The notes under the pieces are model-generated. The model was given only the letters and a program-made list of their open reading frames with translations, searched no databases and was not told where the DNA came from. DNA of 64,000 nucleotides from Acidipropionibacterium sp. (GTDB taxonomy: Bacteria > Actinomycetota > Actinomycetes > Propionibacteriales > Propionibacteriaceae), in assembly GCA_022647765.1 (NCBI GenBank), contig JALCLH010000005.1, positions 124,001 through 188,000 of the forward strand, given 5' to 3'. Below, piece after piece: positions 18,592-27,506 of this stretch (positions are counted from its first letter, which is position 1; each line of letters begins with the position of its first letter). The translations under genes were made by a program, and so were the position numbers.

Positions 18592-19551
18592 ATGACCGGG
18601 AGGGTTCGTTTCGTCCTGGCCCGGCTGGTGTGGTCTGTGGGCACCTTGTGTGTGGTGGCGCTGTTCATCTTCATCGCCACCGAGGTGCTTCCCGGCGACG
18701 CCGCCGCCCAGCTCGCCGGTCCGACCGCCACACCGGTCGAGGTGGCCCAGTTGCGCCACCAGCTCGGACTGGATCGCCCGGCGCCGGTGCGGTTCCTCGA
18801 ATGGGCCGGCGGCGCCATCCGCGGCGACCTGGGGGTCAGCCTGACCAGCGGGACGCCGGTCGACCAGGTCATCGCGACCCGGCTGCCCAACAGCATCGTG
18901 CTGACTCTGGCCGCTTTCGCCCTCGCCACCCCGGCGGCGATCGCGGCCGGGCTGTGGGCTGGTGTCCGCGAGGGCCGGATGGCCGACCGGATGATCAACG
19001 TCGTCGGCCTGCTGATGATCGCGCTGCCGGAGTTCGTCACCACCGTGGCGCTGAGCATCGTGTTCTCCCAATGGCTGGGCTGGTTCCCGCAGGTCGGTCT
19101 GGTGCGGATCGGCGGGACGCCGTGGGACGCCCCGGCCGGGATGGTGCTGCCGGTGCTGAGCCTGGCCCTGTTCGGATTCGCCGTGGCCGCCCGGACGCTG
19201 CGGGCCCGGGTGATCCAGGTGATGGGGGTCCCGAGTGTGGAGGCCGCCCGTCTGCGCGGGGTCGGGGACTGGGGGCTGGCGTGGCGTCATGTGCTGCCCA
19301 ATGCCGTCCAGCCGGCGGTCCAGGTGATCGCGATCATGTTCGGCGGGCTGATCGGCGGATCGGTCGTCGTGGAGCTGGTCTTCAACTATCCGGGGGTCGG
19401 CTACGAGCTCCAGCAGGCGGTCGGACGCCGGGACCTGCCGGTGGTCCAGGGCATCGGGCTGACCCTGTGCGCCATCGCCCTGGCGGTGCTGTGGATCGGT
19501 GACCTGGTGGTCGCCCTCCTGGATCCGAGGGCGTGGTCCAGCGATGACTGA
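18592..19551 (+). CDS. ABC importer permease, DppB/OppB-like
   Basis: Inner-membrane permease of 319 residues. The N-terminal helix (LVWSVGTLCVVALFIFIATE) is followed by the family feature LPGDAAAQLAG and five further helices. The EAA-type coupling loop is EAARLRGVGDWGLAWRHVLPN, and the C-terminus has VFNYPGVGYELQQAV, both typical of Dpp/Opp/Nik permeases. It begins 61 bases after the binding-protein gene, and its end overlaps the next permease by eight bases. Together with that permease it forms the channel. Confidence 0.88.
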   Translation: MTGRVRFVLARLVWSVGTLCVVALFIFIATEVLPGDAAAQLAGPTATPVEVAQLRHQLGLDRPAPVRFLEWAGGAIRGDLGVSLTSGTPVDQVIATRLPNSIVLTLAAFALATPAAIAAGLWAGVREGRMADRMINVVGLLMIALPEFVTTVALSIVFSQWLGWFPQVGLVRIGGTPWDAPAGMVLPVLSLALFGFAVAARTLRARVIQVMGVPSVEAARLRGVGDWGLAWRHVLPNAVQPAVQVIAIMFGGLIGGSVVVELVFNYPGVGYELQQAVGRRDLPVVQGIGLTLCAIALAVLWIGDLVVALLDPRAWSSDD

Positions 19552-20419
19552 GCAGACGACACGCCTTCACGACGGAAGAGGCGGAAAAGGCAGGCGGGGC
19601 CGGAAGACCGCCCGACCCACGATCACCACCGTCCTCGCCGCGGCCGGTCTCCTGGTGGCGGTCGTCATCGCCACGGTGGGACGGCGCCTGGCCGCTCACA
19701 CCCCCACGCAGGTGGTCGGCACCGGGTTCCAGGCCCCGTCGGCGGGGTTGCTGCTCGGCACCGACGCGATCGGGCGGGACGTCGCCGCCCGGGTCCTCTA
19801 CGGCGGCGGCCGGATTCTCCTGACGGGTCTGATCGCCGCGGCGCTGACAGTCCTTGCCGGCCTGGGCCTGGCGCTGGTCTCGGCCTTCGCCGGCGCAGGT
19901 CGCGGGGAGTGGATCATCCGTCTGGTCGACATGATCGGCGTCATTCCCGGGCTGCTCGTGCTCCTGCTGCTGGGAACAGGCCTTCCCGGAAGCGATGTCG
20001 CCGTGGCGGCGGCCATCGCCCTGGTGTCCGTGCCGTTCTCCACCCGCGTGCTGAGGACAGTCCTAAAGAACCTCTTGACGACCGGATATGTCGAGGTCGC
20101 CCGCAGCCGGGGTGATCGCTGGTGGCAGTTGGTGCGCCATGACATCGCTCCGGGCCTGGCGGTGTCGTTGGCCACCGAGTCGGGGCTCCGGCTGACCAGT
20201 TCCCTGCAACTGGCCGCGACCGCGGGATTCCTGGGTCTGGGGCAGGGGCCGCCGGCTGCCGACTGGGGCCGGATGGTCCAGGAGAACGCGGTCGGCGTCC
20301 TGTTGAATCCGTGGGGAGTCGTGGTGCCGGCGGTGCTGCTCGCGGTGGTGATCATGTCGGTCAACTTCCTGGTCGACGACCTCGGCCGGCGACTTCAGAC
20401 CACATCGGGGGCGGCATGA
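19544..20419 (+). CDS. ABC importer permease, DppC/OppC-like
   Basis: Second permease, 291 residues from ATG 19544. The N-terminal tail is basic (GGKGRRGRKTARPT), then a first helix, the conserved LLGTDAIGRDVAARVLYGGGRILL segment and the coupling loop YVEVARSRGDRWWQLVRHDI. The C-terminus VVIMSVNFLVDDLGRRLQ is a DppC hallmark. It overlaps the preceding gene by eight bases and the ATPase start as ATGA. It is slightly longer at the N-terminus than needed, but no better start is seen. Confidence 0.87.
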   Translation: MTEQTTRLHDGRGGKGRRGRKTARPTITTVLAAAGLLVAVVIATVGRRLAAHTPTQVVGTGFQAPSAGLLLGTDAIGRDVAARVLYGGGRILLTGLIAAALTVLAGLGLALVSAFAGAGRGEWIIRLVDMIGVIPGLLVLLLLGTGLPGSDVAVAAAIALVSVPFSTRVLRTVLKNLLTTGYVEVARSRGDRWWQLVRHDIAPGLAVSLATESGLRLTSSLQLAATAGFLGLGQGPPAADWGRMVQENAVGVLLNPWGVVVPAVLLAVVIMSVNFLVDDLGRRLQTTSGAA

Positions 20420-21885
20420 ATCGGGGCAGGATGGTGGGCGAACTGATCGTTGATGTCACAGGCCTGAGCGTCGATCAGAGCGCTGGGGAGCATCGGCGCG
20501 TCCTCGACGGTGTGGATCTCGCGGTGCGCGCCGGCGAGGTCGTGGGCCTGATGGGTCCGAGCGGGTCGGGCAAGACGACGCTGGCCCTGAGTCTGCTCGG
20601 CCATATCCGCCCGGGTCTGGCGGTCTCGGCCGGCGCGGTGAGGGTCTGTGGCCGCGATCCGTTTCTGGAGCCGACCGTGACCCGGCGACGGGTGGCGTCA
20701 TTCCTCGGCCAGGATCCGGCGGCCGAGCTCAATCCGGCCCGCCGGATCGGGTCCCTGCTCGTCGAGCGGGCGGCCGACGCCGAGCGGCCCCTGGATCGCG
20801 ATGAGTTGCGCGAGCTCCTGATCGATGTCGGGCTGCCGGGCAGCAGGCAGTTCTGGCGTCGTCGGCCGTACCAGTTGTCGGGAGGACAGGCCCGGCGGGC
20901 CGCGCTGGTCCTCGCGGTGTGCAACCGGCCCCGGCTGCTGATCCTCGACGAGCCGACGGCCGGGTTGGACGGGCACACCATCGATGCCGTGGTGGCCATG
21001 ATCGACCGGCGCCCCGACGACCTCGCGGTCCTGCTGATCAGTCATCATCGCGACACCGTCACGAGGCTGGCGGATCGCGTCATCCACCTCCATCGCGGTG
21101 TCGTCGGTGGGACGCCGTCTGCCGCGACTCCCGTGACAGGGCCCGGCAGCGGGCACGGATCGGTGGTCCTGGATGTCAGGCGGCTCGCCGCGCACTATCG
21201 CGGAGGGCCGGTCATCGGGCCGATCGGCCTCGCTCTTCGTGCGGGCAGCACCACCGCCCTGGTGGGGCCGTCGGGATCGGGCAAGTCCACCATCGCTCGC
21301 TGTCTCACCGGGCTTCATCGTCCCGACAGCGGAGAGATCGTCCTCGACGGACGCCCGCTGGCTGCGGTCAATCGCAGACGTCGGCGTGCGGATCGGTGCG
21401 CGATCGCCCTGGTTCCCCAGGACAGCCGCGGATCCCTCAACCCTTATGAGGACGTCGGCACCGCTCTGCTGCGCCCGCTCACCGGTCTTGTCGGGCTGTC
21501 CCGTTCGGCGGCGTCCACCCGTGTCGAGGAGCTGGTGAGGCTGGTGCGGCTGCCGCCCGGCTGCCTGTCCCGCCGACCGGAGGAGCTGTCGGGTGGCGAG
21601 CGGCAACGGGTCAACCTCGCCCGGGCGCTGGCCGCCGGTCCCCGGGTCCTGCTCTGCGACGAGATCACCTCGGCCCTCGACGACGACACCCGGCAGGCCG
21701 TGCTGCGCCTGGTCTCGCGGTTGCGGGATGCCACCGGGCTGGCCGTGCTGATGATCACCCACAACGCCGACGAGGTGGCCGATTACGCCGACGAGGTCGT
21801 CCGCCTTCCACCGGAATCGCACTCGACGGAGTCTCGCGAGAGAAGAGTCACAGGAATGGAAAATAATGAGAACAGTTCTTATTAA
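20416..21885 (+). CDS. fused double ATPase of the Opp/Dpp-type importer
   Basis: Single chain of 489 residues that combines DppD- and DppF-like ATPases. Domain 1: Walker A GPSGSGKTT (residue ~46), QLSGGQARRAALVLAV, LLILDEPTAGLD and the H-loop LLISHHRD. Domain 2: GPSGSGKST (residue ~284), VPQDSRGSLNPYEDVG, ELSGGERQRVNLARAL and LLCDEITSALDDD. The cytoplasmic ATPase energises the two permeases. ATG 20416 overlaps the permease stop as ATGA; an alternative ATG at 20431 has a GGGGCAGG site. The last codons (MENNENSSY) overlie the palindromic box at 21865, so the coding end and the next promoter overlap and its codon use there is unusually AT-rich. Confidence 0.85.
   Translation: MNRGRMVGELIVDVTGLSVDQSAGEHRRVLDGVDLAVRAGEVVGLMGPSGSGKTTLALSLLGHIRPGLAVSAGAVRVCGRDPFLEPTVTRRRVASFLGQDPAAELNPARRIGSLLVERAADAERPLDRDELRELLIDVGLPGSRQFWRRRPYQLSGGQARRAALVLAVCNRPRLLILDEPTAGLDGHTIDAVVAMIDRRPDDLAVLLISHHRDTVTRLADRVIHLHRGVVGGTPSAATPVTGPGSGHGSVVLDVRRLAAHYRGGPVIGPIGLALRAGSTTALVGPSGSGKSTIARCLTGLHRPDSGEIVLDGRPLAAVNRRRRRADRCAIALVPQDSRGSLNPYEDVGTALLRPLTGLVGLSRSAASTRVEELVRLVRLPPGCLSRRPEELSGGERQRVNLARALAAGPRVLLCDEITSALDDDTRQAVLRLVSRLRDATGLAVLMITHNADEVADYADEVVRLPPESHSTESRERRVTGMENNENSSY
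21865..21883. promoter_or_regulatory. Zur-like palindrome before the second YbtPQ-like pair
   Basis: AATGAGAACAGTTCTTATT, a 9+1+9 palindrome with 8 of 9 pairs matching. It shares AATGAGAA with the sites before rpmB and the binding protein. It lies in an AT-rich patch 42 bases before the GTG of the ABC half-transporter at 21925. Confidence 0.6.
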
Positions 21886-21924
21886 TCTGTGGGTGGAGGC
21901 CCGCCCGATGGGGGAGGCAGAATC

Positions 21925-23682
21925 GTGAACGAGTCTGTGCGACGAATCCTGGCGCCGATCCGCGGCCGATTGATCGGCGCGGTCGCGATGCAGGCGGTCG
22001 CCACGGCGGCCCAGGTGGCCGGCCTGGGGTGCCTGGCCCTGCTGGCGGCGCGCGTGGTCCGTACCGATCGGTGGGCCCACACCGACTGGGGCTGGGTGAT
22101 CGCGGCGCTCGTGCTGCTGGTCGCGGGCACCGTGGTCGCCGGCCTGGCGACCACGGTCAGTCACCTGGCCGATGCCGCCCTGCTGCGAGAGCTGCGGCGA
22201 CGGATGGCCGACCGGCTGTCCCGGGTGCGACTGGGATGGTTCACCTCCCACGACACCGCGATGGTCAAGAAGGCCGTGCAGGACGACACGGCGTCGATGC
22301 ACCATCTGGTCGCCCACGCGCTGCTGGACATCACCACCGTGCTCATCGCGCCGCTGGCGGCGGTGATCCTGATCGCCACCACCCAGTGGATCCTCGCCCT
22401 CGTCATGCTGGCTCTGGCCGTGGTCGCTTACCTGCTCTTCCAGAGGGCGATGGCCGGGTCGGGGGCGCGGATGGCCGAGTACGGCGCGGCGGTCGGCGAG
22501 CTCGACGCCGCGACCGTCGAGGCGGTGGAGGGGGTTGACGTCGTTCGCGCCTTCGCCCGTCGCGACACCCGTCCCAGTAGGCTGCGACGTGCCGCGACCG
22601 CTTTCCATGACTTCTTCCTCGACTGGGTGGGGGAGACCCGGTTCGTCACCGCGGTGGCCTTCGTGCTGGCCTCCCCGGTGACCGCCGTCCTCCTGATGGT
22701 CTGCTGCGGCCTGGTTCTGATCGGACTCGACCTGTGCACGCCGGCCGACGTGATCCCGGCACTGGTCCTCGGCCCCTTCGTCTCGGCGCCGGTCAACACG
22801 ATCGGCACCCGGGTGCAGTCGTTGCAGCAGGGCATGGCGGCCGCCCAGGCCATTGAAGGTATCTGCCGCCTCGAGGTGCTCCCGACGAGCGACTCGCCGA
22901 GGACGCCGCAGCTCGACGGGGTCGGCCCGGTGCTGGAGGCCCGCGGGGTGAGTTTCGGCTACCAGCCCGACGAGCCGGTGCTGCACGACGTCTCCTTCCG
23001 GCTCATGCCGGGGACCCTCACCGCCGTCGTCGGCGAGTCCGGGGCCGGCAAGTCCACCCTGGCCTCCCTGCTGGCCCGGTTCGACGACCCGGACCGGGGA
23101 GCCGTGCTGCTCGGCGGTGTCGACCTGCGCGATATCGATCCGCAGACCCTCTACGCCTCGATCGGATTCGTCTTTCAGGACGTCGTGCTGGTCCGCGAGA
23201 CGGTGCGCGAGGTGATCCGGATGGGCCGGGTGGGGGCCTGCGACGCCGATGTCGAGAAGGCCGCCAGGGCGGCCAACATCCACGACCGCATCATGCAGTT
23301 GCCCCACGGGTACGACTCCGAGGTGGGTCGCGATGTCGAGTTCTCCGGCGGGGAGGCCCAGCGCGTGGCCATCGCCCGCGCCCTGCTCGCCGACGCGCCG
23401 GTCATCGTGCTCGACGAGGCGACGGCCTACGCCGATCCGGAGTCCGAGGACCGCGTCCAGCGGGCGCTGTCCCGGCTGGTCGAGAACCGGACGGTGGTGG
23501 TGATCGCGCACCGGCTGGCCAGTGTGCGCAACGCCGATCAGATCCTGGTGCTCGACCGGGGACGCCTGGTCCAGCAGGGCACCCATGACCAGCTGGTCGC
23601 CCGGGAGGGGCCCTACCGGCGGCTCTGGTCTGAATCGATGGTTTCGGCAGTGACGACAGCGACACCGGAGGACGTGCGATGA
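21925..23682 (+). CDS. ABC half-transporter, YbtP/IrtA-like
   Basis: Fused permease-ATPase of 585 residues. A short N-terminus (MNESVRRILAPIRGRLIGAV) leads into six membrane helices; the intracellular loop holds KKAVQDDTASMHHLVAH, shared with the half-transporters at 1574 and 27503. ATPase motifs: GESGAGKST (~370), FQDVVLVRETV, FSGGEAQRVAIARALL (~472), VIVLDEATAYAD and VIAHRL. The signature starts FSGG instead of LSGG. The start is GTG 21925, six bases after GGGGGAGG; an upstream GTG at 21889 lacks a site. It follows the importer operon by 39 bases and has its own Zur-like box. YbtPQ-type pairs import metal-siderophore complexes although built like exporters; a role with the Opp-type importer in zinc acquisition is inferred. 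Confidence 0.82.
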   Translation: MNESVRRILAPIRGRLIGAVAMQAVATAAQVAGLGCLALLAARVVRTDRWAHTDWGWVIAALVLLVAGTVVAGLATTVSHLADAALLRELRRRMADRLSRVRLGWFTSHDTAMVKKAVQDDTASMHHLVAHALLDITTVLIAPLAAVILIATTQWILALVMLALAVVAYLLFQRAMAGSGARMAEYGAAVGELDAATVEAVEGVDVVRAFARRDTRPSRLRRAATAFHDFFLDWVGETRFVTAVAFVLASPVTAVLLMVCCGLVLIGLDLCTPADVIPALVLGPFVSAPVNTIGTRVQSLQQGMAAAQAIEGICRLEVLPTSDSPRTPQLDGVGPVLEARGVSFGYQPDEPVLHDVSFRLMPGTLTAVVGESGAGKSTLASLLARFDDPDRGAVLLGGVDLRDIDPQTLYASIGFVFQDVVLVRETVREVIRMGRVGACDADVEKAARAANIHDRIMQLPHGYDSEVGRDVEFSGGEAQRVAIARALLADAPVIVLDEATAYADPESEDRVQRALSRLVENRTVVVIAHRLASVRNADQILVLDRGRLVQQGTHDQLVAREGPYRRLWSESMVSAVTTATPEDVR

Positions 23683-25415
23683 TCAAGGAACTTCTGACAG
23701 CTCTGGGCCGGCGAGGGGCCCGCCCGGTCAAGGTGCTGACCGCCTGGCTCGCGGTCTCGGCGGCGTTGCAGGCCGCGACCTTCCTGGCTCTCATCCCGCT
23801 GCTCCAGGACATGGCCGGCGGCCGGTCGATCGTGGCCTCGCTGGTCCTGTTCGTCGCGCTGGCGGTGGCATGGCTGGTCTGCACGGTCGCGGTGCAGATG
23901 CGCGGGTTCACCGTCGGCGCCGATCTCGCGCTGGTGCTGCATGAGCGGATCGACCACGCCCTGGAGCGACTGCCCCGCGCCTGGTTCCGCCGGGGCCGGG
24001 CCGGCGAGGTGTCGCAGCTGGTCGGGGGCACCGCCCTGTCGGCGATGAACATCCCCGCCCACCTGCTGCGCCCCCTGGTCAACGCGGTGGTGACCCCGGT
24101 CCTGCTGGTGATCGGGCCGCTCGTCCTCGACCCGTGGGTGGGACTGGCGATGCTGGTGGCCAGCCCGCTGCTGGCCCTGGTGGTGTGGACGACCGACCGG
24201 TCGGTGAACCGGGCCGACGCCGATCGTCGGCGCACCATGACTCAGACCGCCGAGCGGTTGCTGGAGTTCGCCCGCGCCCAACCGGTGCTCCGCGCTTTCG
24301 GCCACGCCGATCAGAGCGCTACCCGGCTGGGCGCCGTGCTGTCCCAGCAGGAGAAGGCCGAGCGCCGGCTTATCGCCGGCACGGTTCCCGGCGTCCTCTC
24401 CTACGACGTCGTCAGCCGGCTGCTGTACGTGATCGGGGTGGCCGTGGCGGCGGTCCAGCTGTCGCAGGGGCACCTGGACGCCCCGGAGTTCGTGGCCGTC
24501 GTCGTCATCGGGATGCGGATCGCCGAGGCGGTCTCGACGGCCGCCGGTCTGGCGGCGGGCATGCGGATGAACCGCCGGGACCTGGCGGGGCTGAACGAGC
24601 TTCTCGCCGTCGAACCCCAGCAGTGGCCCGACCAGCCCGCGGTACCTGCGGGCAACGCGGTCAGTCTGTGCGGCGTCGGGTACTCCTACGACGGGGATCA
24701 CCAGGTCCTCGACGGCATCGACCTTGACCTGCCCGAGCGCGGGCTCACGGCCCTGGTCGGCCCCTCGGGGGCGGGGAAGTCGACCCTGGCGCACCTGCTG
24801 CCCCGGTTCCTCGACCCCACTTCCGGGACGGTCGGGATCGGCGGGGTGGATGTTCGCCGGATCGGTCGCGACGATCTCGCCGGTCGGGTGGCCGTGGTGC
24901 CGCAGCAGGTCTACCTCACCGGTGGGACACTGCGCGACAACATCACCCTGGGCCGGCCCGGGGCCAGTGACGAGGAGATCGGGCGGGCCTGCGGTCTGGC
25001 TCGGATCACTGATCTGGTGGACGGCCTCGAAGAGGGCCTCGATACCCCGGTCGGGACCCGCGGGGACCGGTTCTCGGGAGGGGAGAAGCAGCGCATCGCG
25101 CTGGCCCGTGCCCTGATCACCGGTGCCCCGATCGTCGTTCTCGACGAGGTGACCTCCTCGTTGGACGCGGGCAACGACCGCGCCGTCACCGAGACTCTGC
25201 AGGCTCTCGCCCGGGAGTCGAGTGTGCTGGTGATCGCGCACCGGCTGGCCGACGTCGTTCGCGCCGACCAGATCGTCGTGCTGGCCGGCGGCCGGATCGT
25301 CCAGAGGGGACGCCATGAGGATCTGATCGGCGCCGACGGGGTCTACCGGGACATGTGGAGGGCCCAGACCAGCAGCTCGGGATGGCAGCTCCGAAGCGCG
25401 GGTGCATCGGCCTGA
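23679..25415 (+). CDS. ABC half-transporter, YbtQ/IrtB-like
   Basis: Partner half-transporter, 578 residues. Six helices (VLTAWLAVSAALQAATFLAL first) carry the RLPRAWFRRGRAGEVSQLVG segment, which corresponds to QLPLGWFRPSLSGRLSRLVS and RLPLSWFDSTSAARASNIVV in the two other B halves of this window. ATPase motifs: GPSGAGKST (~360), VPQQVYLTGGTL, FSGGEKQRIALARAL, IVVLDEVTSSLD and VIAHRL. The ATG overlaps the first half's stop as ATGA, so they form one heterodimer. The pair ends 116 bases before the convergent rpmF gene, with no clear hairpin terminator between them. Confidence 0.82.
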   Translation: MIKELLTALGRRGARPVKVLTAWLAVSAALQAATFLALIPLLQDMAGGRSIVASLVLFVALAVAWLVCTVAVQMRGFTVGADLALVLHERIDHALERLPRAWFRRGRAGEVSQLVGGTALSAMNIPAHLLRPLVNAVVTPVLLVIGPLVLDPWVGLAMLVASPLLALVVWTTDRSVNRADADRRRTMTQTAERLLEFARAQPVLRAFGHADQSATRLGAVLSQQEKAERRLIAGTVPGVLSYDVVSRLLYVIGVAVAAVQLSQGHLDAPEFVAVVVIGMRIAEAVSTAAGLAAGMRMNRRDLAGLNELLAVEPQQWPDQPAVPAGNAVSLCGVGYSYDGDHQVLDGIDLDLPERGLTALVGPSGAGKSTLAHLLPRFLDPTSGTVGIGGVDVRRIGRDDLAGRVAVVPQQVYLTGGTLRDNITLGRPGASDEEIGRACGLARITDLVDGLEEGLDTPVGTRGDRFSGGEKQRIALARALITGAPIVVLDEVTSSLDAGNDRAVTETLQALARESSVLVIAHRLADVVRADQIVVLAGGRIVQRGRHEDLIGADGVYRDMWRAQTSSSGWQLRSAGASA

Positions 25416-25531
25416 AATTGACCCGCCCTGGGGATCCTAGGCGGCACACTGCCTGGATCGACCCGGGGCGGGAGATCGGGATTGAACAGCTGAACTGCTC
25501 GCCGGTTGCTCGGGAAGAGAACAGCAGCGGC

Positions 25532-25702
25532 TCAGTCGTCGGGGTCGATGAGCCCCGTCTGATAGGCCTTCACCAGGTGCCGGGGCACCTGGATTCGGCG
25601 TCCGTTGACGACGATCGGCACCAGCTGGGTGCTCTGCGCCTTCCACTGGGAACGGCGGTGGCGGGTGTTTGCGCGCGACATCTTGCGCTTCGGAACGGCC
25701 AT
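25532..25702 (-). CDS. rpmF: 50S ribosomal protein bL32, zinc-independent form
   Basis: Ribosomal protein of 56 residues: [20 protein letters not shown] at the N-terminus is diagnostic of bL32. The C-terminal half ([20 protein letters not shown]) has no cysteines, so the zinc-binding CxxC pairs of the other form are absent. The gene is the last of a compact block rpmG-rpsN-rpmF read from the Zur-like box at 26243, starting four bases after rpsN. Confidence 0.92.
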   Translation of the reverse strand: MAVPKRKMSRANTRHRRSQWKAQSTQLVPIVVNGRRIQVPRHLVKAYQTGLIDPDD

Positions 25703-25706
25703 CGTC

Positions 25707-26012
25707 TCACCAGCTCGACTTCGTGATGCCGGGCAGCTCGCCCCTGTGGGCCATCTCGCGGAACCGGACGCGGCTGATGCCGGCCTTGCCGACGAATCCG
25801 CGGGGGCGGCCGTCGATGGCGTCTCGGTTGCGCAGCCGCACCGGGCTGGAGTCGCGGGGCAGCCGGGACAGCTCGCGAGTGGCGGCCATCCGCTCCTCCA
25901 GCGACCTGCTCTCGTCCTTGCGGATGGCGCGCAGCTCGGCCCGGCGCTCGGCGTGGCGCGCCACCAGAACCTCGCGGCGCTTCTGCGCGGCGATCTTGGA
26001 CTTCTTGGCCAT
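25707..26012 (-). CDS. rpsN: 30S ribosomal protein uS14, zinc-free long form
   Basis: Small-subunit protein of 101 residues, the long (cysteine-free) form. Motifs: [37 protein letters not shown] and the C-terminus [20 protein letters not shown]. The short zinc form would be about 61 residues with CxxC pairs. The start overlaps the rpmG stop as TGATG. In actinobacteria this paralogue is usually made under zinc limitation together with bL28, bL33 and bL31 paralogues. Confidence 0.95.
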   Translation of the reverse strand: MAKKSKIAAQKRREVLVARHAERRAELRAIRKDESRSLEERMAATRELSRLPRDSSPVRLRNRDAIDGRPRGFVGKAGISRVRFREMAHRGELPGITKSSW

Positions 26013-26182
26013 CAGCGGGCCTCCTTGAACTCGACGTGATGCCCGACGACCGGGTCGAACTTGCGCAGCACCAGCCGGTCGGGGGTGTTCCGGCGGTTCT
26101 TCCGGGTGACGTAGGTGTACCCGGTCCCCGCGGTCGACCTCATCTTGATGATGGGACGCAGGTCCTTGCTCTTCTTGGCCAT
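26012..26182 (-). CDS. rpmG: 50S ribosomal protein bL33, zinc-independent form
   Basis: Large-subunit protein of 56 residues, [20 protein letters not shown] with [22 protein letters not shown]. No cysteine is present where zinc forms have CxxC pairs. I chose ATG 26182, the family start, over an upstream ATG at 26242 that would add a non-family tail and run into the Zur-like box; a GGAGACGG site precedes it. First gene of the block rpmG-rpsN-rpmF. Confidence 0.93.
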   Translation of the reverse strand: MAKKSKDLRPIIKMRSTAGTGYTYVTRKNRRNTPDRLVLRKFDPVVGHHVEFKEAR

Positions 26183-26242
26183 CAGACCGTCTCCCGTCCT
26201 GGTGCCCGCATGGGGCCTCCTCGTGTCCTCGTTCGATTGCAA

Positions 26243-26259
26243 ATGGGAATCAGTCTCAT
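26243..26259. promoter_or_regulatory. Zur-like box between divergent rpmG and rpmE2
   Basis: ATGGGAATCAGTCTCAT, flanked by AA and ATA as in the rpmB site (both continue CTCATATA). The imperfect palindrome has 6 of 8 matching pairs. Its central place in the 124-base divergent region lets one site control both alternative ribosomal protein transcripts. Confidence 0.68.
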
Positions 26260-26306
26260 ATAATGCATCAGGTTCGGCTCACGCACAAACTCACACAGGA
26301 GACTCC

Positions 26307-26552
26307 ATGAAGAACGGCATCCACCCCGACTACCGCCCCATCGTCTTCCGCGACATCTCGGCCGGGATGAGCTTCCTCACCCGCTCGACGATGACCAGCG
26401 AGAAGACCATCGAGTGGGAGGACGGCAACACCTACCCGGTCGTCGACGTCGACATCTCCTCGGCGAGCCACCCCTTCTACACCGGCAAGGCCAAGGTCAT
26501 CGACACCGCCGGCCGGGTGGAGAAGTTCAACCGCCGCTACGGGCGCCACTGA
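26307..26552 (+). CDS. rpmE2: 50S ribosomal protein bL31 type B (zinc-free)
   Basis: Type B bL31, 81 residues, starting [20 protein letters not shown] and ending NRRYGRH. It has no cysteines, unlike the zinc-binding type A. It can replace type A on ribosomes during zinc shortage and so release zinc. GGAGACTCC precedes the ATG. Read divergently from rpmG from the shared Zur-like box. The following 130 bases contain a GC-rich 27-bp segment repeated twice (26565 and 26595) but no gene. Confidence 0.95.
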   Translation: MKNGIHPDYRPIVFRDISAGMSFLTRSTMTSEKTIEWEDGNTYPVVDVDISSASHPFYTGKAKVIDTAGRVEKFNRRYGRH

Positions 26553-26685
26553 CCGGTTCGCTCTTAGTCGCTTCCGCGGCCGGCTGGCACGCCCTGGTCG
26601 CCTCTGCGGCCGGCCGGCATGCTCCGACCGGCATGAGTGGCCCCGCGGGCTGCCCGCGCACGAACTGCTCGCAGCAACTCAGTAA

Positions 26686-26729
26686 TGAGAGCTGTTTGCG
26701 TTAACGCATATTTTGAACGTATGCTCTCA
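26686..26729. promoter_or_regulatory. nested palindromes before the TetR gene, probable autoregulatory operator
   Basis: TGAGAGC (26686-26692) and GCTCTCA (26723-26729) face each other. Between them are the perfect palindrome GCGTTAACGC (26698-26707) and the pair GCATA/TATGC (26706-26710, 26720-26724). The patch is AT-rich and ends two bases before the regulator start, as is usual for TetR self-control. Confidence 0.5.
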
Positions 26730-26731
26730 AT

Positions 26732-27506
26732 ATGTCTTCAGCGAACTCCGCCGCCGGTTCCTCGGGCGCGCATACCGCGCATACCGCACGCACGGCGTCA
26801 TCCGGGCGCGGCCCCGGCCGACCCCGCGATCCCGGAAGACCGCGCGTCCTCGATCCGGCCGCCATCGGGGCGGGAGTGCTACGGATCGGCATCGACCGGC
26901 TGACCTTCGCCCGCGCGGCTCGGGAGCTCGGCGTCTCCCAGGCGACCCTGTACCGGTACGCGCCCGACCGCGACGCGCTCATCCGCTTCGGGCTGGACGC
27001 CGGCATCGACGCCTTCGACATACCGCCGCTTACCGGCGACTGGGAGCCCCTGCTGCGCTCCTGGGCATTCGCGGCCTGGGACCTCCTCGCGACGATGCCG
27101 GGCGCCGCCGGGGCGATCGGGCGCGGTGTGGTCTCGCCCGCCCTCATCGAGCAGTTCGGCCGGGTCGCCGCTGCGCTCGCCACCCGCGGGTTCGCAGGCC
27201 GGCGACGCCGCCCTGGCCGCCGATCTCGTCTTCGATCTGGTCGTCTCCCACCGCCACGGGGCCGAGGTCTTGGACCAGGCCGAGCAGTCGAAGCAATCTG
27301 AGCAGTCTTCGGCCGACGACTCGGTCCCGGTGAGCCGGGTCCAGTTCCGCGACGAGTGGACCACCGCCGCCGGCTCCGGGACGCCGATGGACGCCCTGGT
27401 GGACGCCGATCCGCGGGACATCCTGGTCCGCAAGCTCGACATCGTGCTGCGCGGCCTGGCCGGCCTCGCGCAGCCCGGCCTCACACAGAAGGAGGACCGG
27501 TCATGA
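26732..27506 (+). CDS. TetR-family transcriptional regulator, one frameshift
   Basis: Regulator of 257 residues when repaired. After a low-complexity Ala/Ser/Thr tail and GRGPGRPRDPGRPR, the DNA-binding domain has LTFARAARELGVSQATLYRY (helix-turn-helix). The C-terminal ligand domain is hydrophobic and helical (LLRSWAFAAWDLLATMPGAAG, LAADLVFDLVVSHRHGAEVL). One extra base near 27194 breaks the frame after LATRGF. The stop overlaps the first ABC half-transporter start as ATGA, so regulator and transporter are one operon and the regulator most likely controls that pair. The effector is unknown. Confidence 0.78.

Noticed and set aside
20698..23586. Antisense open frame of 962 codons
   Set aside because: It mirrors the real ATPase and ABC half-transporter genes on the plus strand; its composition (Gly, His, Gln and Asp rich) is the usual shadow of high-GC coding DNA.
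26565..26621. Two direct 27-base GC-rich units after rpmE2
   Set aside because: Only two copies with several mismatches and no hairpin; too little for a repeat array or CRISPR call.
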